Source: Microbacterium oleivorans NBRC 103075
Lineage (GTDB): Bacteria; Actinomycetota; Actinomycetes; Actinomycetales; Microbacteriaceae
Direction of reading: 5' to 3'
Length of the DNA stretch: 64,000 nt
Assembly (NCBI RefSeq): GCF_001552475.1
Contig: NZ_BCRG01000009.1
Location: 81,731-145,730 of the forward strand
Shown: positions 56,280-64,000 of the stretch, in pieces
Numbering within the stretch: the stretch's first letter is position 1
How the letters are laid out: each line of letters opens with the position of its first letter
Notes under the pieces: generated by a model
Database searches by the model: none
Seen by the model: the letters and a program-made list of their open reading frames with translations, nothing else
Told to the model about the DNA's origin: nothing
Translations under genes and position numbers: made by a program

Positions 56280-57641
56280 ATGAGCGTCTTCACCCGATCG
56301 CGCGCCGCGAAGGTCATGGGCGGCATCGCCATGGTCAGCGCGTCCGCCCTCATCCTCGTCGGCTGTGCCGGCACCTCGACGCCGACCGCGTCCAACTCTG
56401 GAGAGGCCCAGGGCTCGGATTTCAAGTTCCCCGTGAACTGCGACACGGCTGCACCGCCGGACTACACGCCGGAGTACACGTCGACGTCCAAGGGACCCGC
56501 CAAGGACCTGACCTACACGATCGGTACGGCACTGCCCGTCACCGGTAACCTCGCCTTCCTCGGCCCGCCCGAGATCGCCGGCACCGAGTTCGCCGCCGAC
56601 GAGGTCAACAAGGCCAACAAGGGCGTCAAGATCGACCTCGTGCAGGGTGACTCGGGTGACACCGACAACAAGGCATACGAGACCGAGATCCCGCGTCTGC
56701 TGAACGCCGGCGCGACCGCCATCATCGGCGCCGCTTCCTCCGGCACGTCGCTGCAGTTCATCGACCAGGTCATCGCCGCCGACGCGATCCAGTTCTCGCC
56801 GGCCAACACCTCGGCGCAGTTCACCGGATACAAGGACAAGGGCCTGTACTGGCGTACCGCTCCGTCTGACGTCCTCCAGGGCAACGTCCTCGGCAACCTC
56901 ATCGCCGGTGACGGCGCTGAGACCCTCGGTCTCATCGTCCTGAACGACGCATACGGCACGGGCCTCGCCTGCTTCACGAAGGCTGCCTTCGAGGATGCCG
57001 GTGGCAAGGTCGTCTCGGCTGCCCTCTACAACACGGGTGACACGAACTTCTCGGCTCAGGTGTCGGACGTCCTCGCGGCCGACCCCGACGCGATCGCGCT
57101 GATCACGTTCGAAGAGGTCAAGACGATCATCCCCGAGCTGGTGTCGGCCAACTTCCCGAAGGACAAGATGTACTTCGTGGACGGCAACCTCACCAACTTC
57201 GGTGACGAGTTCGACATGGGCACGCTGACGGGCGCCAAGGGTACCTACCCCGCTGTCGACCCGAAGAGCATCGAGTCGTTCCGGACCGACCTGAACTCGT
57301 TCTGGACGGGCACGGGCAAGCCCGAGCTGAAGGACTACACCTACGGTCCCGAGTCCTACGACGCGGTCATCCTCCTCGCTCTCGCAGCGCTCGAGGCCGG
57401 ATCGTCCGAAGGCCCTGACGTCGCTGCGCACCTGCAGCAGGTGTCGGGCGGCTCCGGTGACGGAAAGAAGTGCACCTCGTACGCCGAGTGCGCCGACATC
57501 ATCAACGCCGGCGAGGTCGCCGACTACGACGGTGTCTCGGGCAAGATCACGTTCGACAAGGTGGGCGACCCGACGGAGGCTTCCATCGGCATCTTCCAGT
57601 ACGGCGAGGACAACAACTACTCGTTCCTCAACCTCGGCTGA
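56280..57641 (+). CDS. livK: Branched-chain amino-acid-type ABC transporter substrate-binding lipoprotein
   Basis: A 453-aa Peripla_BP_6 (Leu/Ile/Val-binding) lipoprotein with lipobox LVGC (Cys29). The mature domain starts YTIGTALPVTGNLAFLGPPEIAGTEFAADEVN in segments, has LVQGDSGDTDNKAYETEIPRLL and IIGAASSGTSLQFID, then FVDGNLTN. It is longer than E. coli LivK (about 370) owing to an N-terminal linker and loops, normal for actinobacteria. AAGGAG precedes the ATG. Its partners, livHMGF, are on the opposite strand and converge on it. Confidence 0.9.
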   Translation: MSVFTRSRAAKVMGGIAMVSASALILVGCAGTSTPTASNSGEAQGSDFKFPVNCDTAAPPDYTPEYTSTSKGPAKDLTYTIGTALPVTGNLAFLGPPEIAGTEFAADEVNKANKGVKIDLVQGDSGDTDNKAYETEIPRLLNAGATAIIGAASSGTSLQFIDQVIAADAIQFSPANTSAQFTGYKDKGLYWRTAPSDVLQGNVLGNLIAGDGAETLGLIVLNDAYGTGLACFTKAAFEDAGGKVVSAALYNTGDTNFSAQVSDVLAADPDAIALITFEEVKTIIPELVSANFPKDKMYFVDGNLTNFGDEFDMGTLTGAKGTYPAVDPKSIESFRTDLNSFWTGTGKPELKDYTYGPESYDAVILLALAALEAGSSEGPDVAAHLQQVSGGSGDGKKCTSYAECADIINAGEVADYDGVSGKITFDKVGDPTEASIGIFQYGEDNNYSFLNLG

Positions 57642-57652
57642 CCCCGGTCCGC

Positions 57653-57694
57653 CAGCACAACGGCCCCGGTCTTCGGACCGGGGCCGTTGTGCTG
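57653..57694 (+). terminator. Terminator hairpin after livK
   Basis: A perfect 19-bp stem, CAGCACAACGGCCCCGGTC pairing with its complement across a TTCG tetraloop. Only short T runs follow. Confidence 0.82.
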
Positions 57695-57742
57695 TGCACC
57701 CGAGTGCGTCTCCCGAGCGGGGAGCCCGGACGCGGAAACGAC

Positions 57743-57774
57743 GATGCCCCCGGCCCGTATGGGCCGGGGGCATC
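57743..57774 (-). terminator. Terminator hairpin after livF
   Basis: A perfect 14-bp stem, GATGCCCCCGGCCC pairing with GGGCCGGGGGCATC over a 4-nt loop, 15 nt beyond the livF stop codon. It ends the minus-strand liv operon and also separates it from convergent livK. Confidence 0.75.
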
Positions 57775-57789
57775 ATCGATGCGTGCGTG

Positions 57790-58550
<761 letters not shown>

Positions 58551-58554
<4 letters not shown>

Positions 58555-59627
58555 TTGTTCTCCTCCGTCGATCCCGAAGTGGGATCGGATGCGGTGTGGT
58601 CTGCGGCGCCGTCCCGCTCCGCAGCGGCGCCTCGCCGCGTGGCGGGCGCGGAAGTCTCGGAGGCTGCGGATGCCGCATCCGCTTCGACGACGTCCTGCAG
58701 TTCATGAGCCTGCGCGACGAGCTCGGCAGCCTCCGCGGTCAGTTCACCTTCGTAACGACCGGTGACGACGCCGAGGTCGACGTCCTGGTGGGCGCCGAGG
58801 TAAGCGTCGATGACCGCTTGCTCCTTCATGACCGCGTCGGGCGGACCCTCCGCGACGACCTTGCCCTCCGCCATCACGACGACCCAGTCGGCGATGTGGC
58901 GGACCATGTGCATGTCGTGCTCGACGAACAGCACGGTCATGCCGAGATCCTTGAGGTCGAGGATGTGGTCGAGCAGCGATTGCGTGAGAGCGGGGTTCAC
59001 TCCGGCCATCGGCTCGTCGAGCATGACGAGGGTGGGGTCGCTCATGAGGGCACGAGCCATCTCGAGAAGCTTCCGCTGGCCACCGGAGAGCGACGCGGCG
59101 AAGTCCTTCTCCTTCGCATCGAGCTTGAAGCGCGCGAGCAGGCCGCGTGCCTTCTCCTCGATCCGCGTCTCCTGCTTGCGCCACAGGAAGGGCAGGATGC
59201 TGGCCCAGATCCTCTCGCCACCCTGACCGGGCGCGCCGAGCTTCATGTTCTCGAGCACTGTCAGCAGCCCGAGGGACTTGGTGAGCTGGAAGGTGCGCAC
59301 CTGACCCATGCGCGCGGTCTTGAACGCGGGGATGCCGGCGAGGTTCTTGCCGTCGAACGACCACTGACCGGCATTCGGCTTGTCGAAGCCCGTCAGCAGG
59401 TTGAAGAGGGTCGTCTTACCGGCTCCGTTGGGGCCGATGAGCGCGGTGATCGCGTTGCGGGGAATCTCGAGGTGTTCCACGTCGACGGCCGTGAGGCCAC
59501 CGAAAACGCGCTTCACTCCGTCGGCGACGATGATGGGGTCGACCTTCTCGACACCCGGGCGGATGTCGCCCTTGTGCAGTCCGGTCGACTTGGGACGGGG
59601 TGCCGGGGGCGCGACGTCAGCGGACAA
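58551..59627 (-). CDS. livG: Branched-chain amino-acid ABC transporter ATPase LivG
   Basis: A 358-aa ATPase: Walker A IGPNGAGKTT (about 65-74), signature SLSGGQRKLLEMARAL, Walker B LVMLDEPMAGVNP and the LivG-type FVEHDMHMVRHIADWV. It is about 70-90 residues longer than usual, with an acidic/alanine-rich C-terminal tail (about 285-358, AELVAQAHELQDVVEADAAS and onward) that looks disordered. Overlaps livM by 11 nt and livF by 4 nt. Confidence 0.93.
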
Positions 59628-60597
59628 AGGTCAGCTCCTTCTTGCTTCCGAGGATGCCCTGCGGGCGGAAGATGACCAGCAGCATCAGGGCGACGCCCAC
59701 GAGGACGAACACCAGCATCTGGCTCTGCTCCGCCGTGAGGAAGGGCAGCCATCCGATGTTCACGAGTGCGGGCAGCAGGTTCGAGAGGAACGCGCGGACG
59801 ACCCAGAACAGCACGGCTCCGAGGACAGGGCCGAAGATCGTGGCGGCACCACCGAGCAGCAGCGCGGTCCAGACGTAGAACGTCTGCGACGTGACGTAGA
59901 CGTTCGGGTTGACGTTCGTGCCCATCGCCGTGACGATGCCGCCGGCTGCGATGATCACGCCGCCGACGATGAGCGCCTGCATCTTGAACGCGAACACGTT
60001 CTTACCGAGGGAGCGGACGGCGTCCTCGTCCTCGCGGATGCCGCGGATGACGCGGCCCCAGGGGCTGCGCATCAGGAGCCAGACGAGCAGCACGACGATC
60101 GTGATCGTGATGATGCCCACGATGATGACCCACCACTGGTCGGACTGATACGTCCACGGTCCGAAGCCGTACCGGCCGACGGGAAGCGGGTTGCTGGCGC
60201 GGAACGCGGCCTGGAAGCCGGACAGACCGTCTGCCGACCCCGTGGTCTCGCGGAACGTCGACGTCAGGAAGAGCAGACGCACGACCTCCGCCGCCGCGAT
60301 GGTGACGATGGCGAGGTAGTCGCCGCGGAGGCGCAGCGTCGGGACACCCATGACGAGCGAGAACACGACCGCGGCCACCAGACCGACGAGAGCGGCCACG
60401 GGCCAGGGGAGCGCGAAGCTGATCGTCGAGATGGCGAACCCGTATGCACCGATCGCCATGAAACCGGCGACACCCATGTTGAGCAGTCCGGCGAAGCCGA
60501 AGTGCACGGAGAGTCCGATTGCGGCGAGCACGAAGCCGAGGGTGGTGGGCGACAGGATCTGTGCCGCCGTGTTGTTGAGGATCTGCAGGAAGTTCAT
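59617..60597 (-). CDS. livM: Branched-chain amino-acid ABC transporter permease LivM
   Basis: A 326-aa permease with about nine hydrophobic helices. LivM features: GFAGLLNMGVAGFMAIGAYG near residues 34-53, VPTLRLRGDYLAIVTIAAAEVVR in two segments, GRVIRGIREDEDAVRSLGKN (the EAA-like loop contacting the ATPase). 6 nt separate it from livH. Confidence 0.93.
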   Translation of the reverse strand: MNFLQILNNTAAQILSPTTLGFVLAAIGLSVHFGFAGLLNMGVAGFMAIGAYGFAISTISFALPWPVAALVGLVAAVVFSLVMGVPTLRLRGDYLAIVTIAAAEVVRLLFLTSTFRETTGSADGLSGFQAAFRASNPLPVGRYGFGPWTYQSDQWWVIIVGIITITIVVLLVWLLMRSPWGRVIRGIREDEDAVRSLGKNVFAFKMQALIVGGVIIAAGGIVTAMGTNVNPNVYVTSQTFYVWTALLLGGAATIFGPVLGAVLFWVVRAFLSNLLPALVNIGWLPFLTAEQSQMLVFVLVGVALMLLVIFRPQGILGSKKELTFVR

Positions 60598-60603
60598 GAG
60601 CCG

Positions 60604-61923
60604 TTATCCGATTCGCTCTCGGCGGCCGAGCAGGCCCTGGGGACGGAACAGCAGGATCACGATCAGCACCACGAGAGCGCCGACGTACTTGAGGTCGGAC
60701 GGGATCCACAGCGTCGAGACCTCGACGAGCAGACCGACGATGATCGAGCCGACGAGAGCGCCGAACGCGGTTCCGAGCCCACCAAGGGTGATGGCCGCGA
60801 AGATCAGCAGCAGGATGCCGGTTCCCATGTCCCACTTGATGCCGGGACGGAAGTAGGCCCACAGGACGCCGGAGAGGCCCGCCAGCGAGGCAGCCATGAT
60901 CCAGACGATGCGGACCACTGCGTCGACGTCGATGCCGCTGGCGGCGGCGAGCGACGGGTTGTCCGACACCGCGCGGGTGGCGCGTCCGATGCGAGTGCGC
61001 ATCAGCCACCAGGCGAACGCGATGATCACGACGACCGAGACGCCCATGCTGACGACGTCGGTGAGCGACAGCGTGATCGGTCCGAGTCCCGCGATGTTCT
61101 GCGTGGCTCCGCCGGGGAGGTTGAGCGTGCCGCCGCCGATGAACATCTGGAAGATGTAGCGGAGGGCCAGCGAGAGGCCGATCGACACGATCATCAGCTG
61201 AACGGTTCCGAGGCCCTTTCGGCGCAGCGGACGCCAGAGGCCGGCATCCATTCCGTAGCCGAACAGTCCCGAGACGACCACCGCCAGCGGGATGGCCACC
61301 CAGATCGGCACGTTCAGGCCGACGGAGAAGAGGAGCGCGGCGAGGGCGCCGAAGGTCACCATCTCACCGTGGGCGAAGTTCGAGAGCCCCGTTGTGCCGA
61401 ACACGAGGGAGGCGCCGATCGCCGCCAGTGCCAGCATCAGACCGAAGTTCAGGCCGTTGACGGCGCGGGACGCGAACTGGTCCCAGAACGACGTCGTCGT
61501 CCGCTCGGCAGCAGCGAGCGTGAAGTTCCGCGTGACCGTACTGGTCGGGCCGAACTTCACCTCCTGGCTGAACTGGAAGCCCTCAGGAGCGTTCACGCCC
61601 TCAGGCAGCGAGTCCTTCACCAGCTCGACGGTGTAGGTCTCCTCCTGCGTCGGTACCGGAATGCGGAACGATCCACGGTCGGTGGTCTTGGCCTCACCCG
61701 TGTATCCACCGCCCGACACCGTCACCGTGGCGCCTGCGACGGGTTCGCCGGAGACCCGGACGTTGCCCTGGATCGCGTAGGGGAAGTCCTCGGGGTTGTC
61801 GGTCTGCGCTGAGGCAGGGTTCGCGAAGCCGAGCAACATCGCACCGGAGAACAGTGCGGCGAGCAGAGCCATGAACGCGCGTTTCCATCGCACATGGGCG
61901 CGCGAAGAGTGGGTGGTCGTCAC
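60604..61923 (-). CDS. livH: LivH permease with signal peptide and carboxypeptidase-regulatory-like N-domain
   Basis: A 439-aa permease. Residues about 10-39 look like a signal peptide or first TM (AFMALLAALFSGAMLLGFANPASAQ). Residues about 45-135 form an extracytoplasmic beta domain, IQGNVRVSGEPVAGATVTVSGGGYTGEAKTTDRGSF in segments, of the carboxypeptidase-regulatory/transthyretin type. The LivH permease follows (GLSNFAHGEMVTFGALAAL, DNPSLAAASGIDVDAVVR loop). E. coli LivH, about 308 aa, lacks this N-domain. The start is GTG (VTTTHSSRAH) because GGAGG lies 5 nt upstream; in-frame ATGs at 61944 and 61983 lie before or within that site. Confidence 0.88.
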   Translation of the reverse strand: MTTTHSSRAHVRWKRAFMALLAALFSGAMLLGFANPASAQTDNPEDFPYAIQGNVRVSGEPVAGATVTVSGGGYTGEAKTTDRGSFRIPVPTQEETYTVELVKDSLPEGVNAPEGFQFSQEVKFGPTSTVTRNFTLAAAERTTTSFWDQFASRAVNGLNFGLMLALAAIGASLVFGTTGLSNFAHGEMVTFGALAALLFSVGLNVPIWVAIPLAVVVSGLFGYGMDAGLWRPLRRKGLGTVQLMIVSIGLSLALRYIFQMFIGGGTLNLPGGATQNIAGLGPITLSLTDVVSMGVSVVVIIAFAWWLMRTRIGRATRAVSDNPSLAAASGIDVDAVVRIVWIMAASLAGLSGVLWAYFRPGIKWDMGTGILLLIFAAITLGGLGTAFGALVGSIIVGLLVEVSTLWIPSDLKYVGALVVLIVILLFRPQGLLGRRERIG

Positions 61924-63698
<1,775 letters not shown>

Positions 63699-64000
63699 CT
63701 AGGATCTGGGGGCTCGACACGCCCGGGATGCGGGCCAGATTTGCCGAGTCCCCGATCCCCGCGTAACTTATTACTTGTTCGCCCCACAGGGAAGAGCGAG
63801 AGGCTGAAAAGCCCGCCGCCCCCTCAAGCTGGCGGACCACCCCCTCCAAGAAGAAACAGTCGCTCTGCGATTGGGTCTGACCTCAGGTCTAGGACGGGTC
63901 ATCGGGACGTGCTCTCCGCCGTCATCCGAACTCCATGATCTCTCGAGATCACCGGCGTGTCGGGTTTGACGGTTTCAAAGCGTCGTCCTAAGGTAGAGAA
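63699..64000 (+). other. Region downstream of guaB, no gene seen
   Basis: About 300 nt without a convincing frame. It contains a short AT-rich patch (63758-63780), an 11-nt palindrome GACCTCAGGTC (63876-63886), and ends in an outward promoter. It is probably the long upstream region of a gene or RNA beyond the window. Confidence 0.4.
63966..63994 (+). promoter_or_regulatory. Outward-facing promoter at the right edge
   Basis: TTGACG (63966-63971), 17-bp spacer, TAAGGT (63989-63994): the best -35/-10 pair in the window besides the catabolic-operon promoter. The transcript would start at about 64000; its product is not visible. Confidence 0.65.

Noticed and set aside
59380..61812. 810-aa frame on the plus strand opposite livM and livH
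   Set aside because: Charged, low-complexity product typical of the antisense frame of high-GC genes; the minus strand carries unmistakable permeases.

Overview
The window is high-GC DNA from an actinobacterium, most likely a Microbacteriaceae member close to Microbacterium. This rests on family-level recognition only: the gene order acpS-alr-tsaE-tsaB-rimI-tsaD followed by a stand-alone groES under two CIRCE operators, the rplM-rpsI-glmM block, frequent GTG starts, and many genes whose start codon lies only 6-9 nt after a TANNNT box (apparently leaderless mRNAs). I see no rRNA, tRNA, CRISPR array, transposase or phage gene.

Left part (1-18120): a MASE1-type histidine kinase and a divergent single-domain response regulator, followed by an exopolysaccharide (EPS) locus in two arms. 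The minus-strand arm (10379 to 2121) encodes two glycosyltransferases, a flippase, a polysaccharide pyruvyl transferase, a Wzz/BY-kinase, a membrane-anchored Asp-box protein and a divergent DesK-like sensor kinase. The plus-strand arm (13136-18119) encodes a Wzy-like polymerase and the dTDP-L-rhamnose genes rmlA, rmlB and a fused rmlC-rmlD. Between the arms sit rplM, rpsI and glmM. The flippase, pyruvyl transferase, glycosyltransferases and polymerase look less GC-rich than their surroundings.

Middle (18120-33871): a CsbD-family gene, a glutamate-cysteine ligase-family gene, and a GntR-controlled catabolic operon. The operon holds a ribose-type ABC importer (binding lipoprotein, fused double ATPase, two permeases), an aldolase closely resembling E. 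coli LsrF, a GlpD-like FAD dehydrogenase, an FGGY kinase and a class II aldolase-SDR fusion. The gene set is self-consistent (import, phosphorylation, oxidation, aldol cleavage), but the substrate cannot be named from sequence. AI-2-specific genes (lsrK, lsrG, lsrR) are absent. The block is bracketed by csbD and a decayed partial copy of csbD in the same orientation; just after the remnant lies a paralogue of the sensor kinase from the EPS locus. This is the part most likely to hold an undescribed pathway.

Right part (33872-64000): a GMC oxidoreductase with an alpha/beta hydrolase fused to a gluconate-dehydrogenase-subunit-3-like domain; a GSP39-like SDR; Ppx/GppA; a secreted GH5 glycanase; coaA; VanZ-like and CAP-domain proteins; glmS; ugd; a CPBP protease; a low-molecular-weight tyrosine phosphatase; the acpS-to-tsaD housekeeping run; a THUMP-like methyltransferase; groES; rarD; a branched-chain amino-acid transporter whose binding-protein gene converges on the livHMGF operon and whose LivH carries an extra secreted domain; and guaB. 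A good promoter points out of the right edge.
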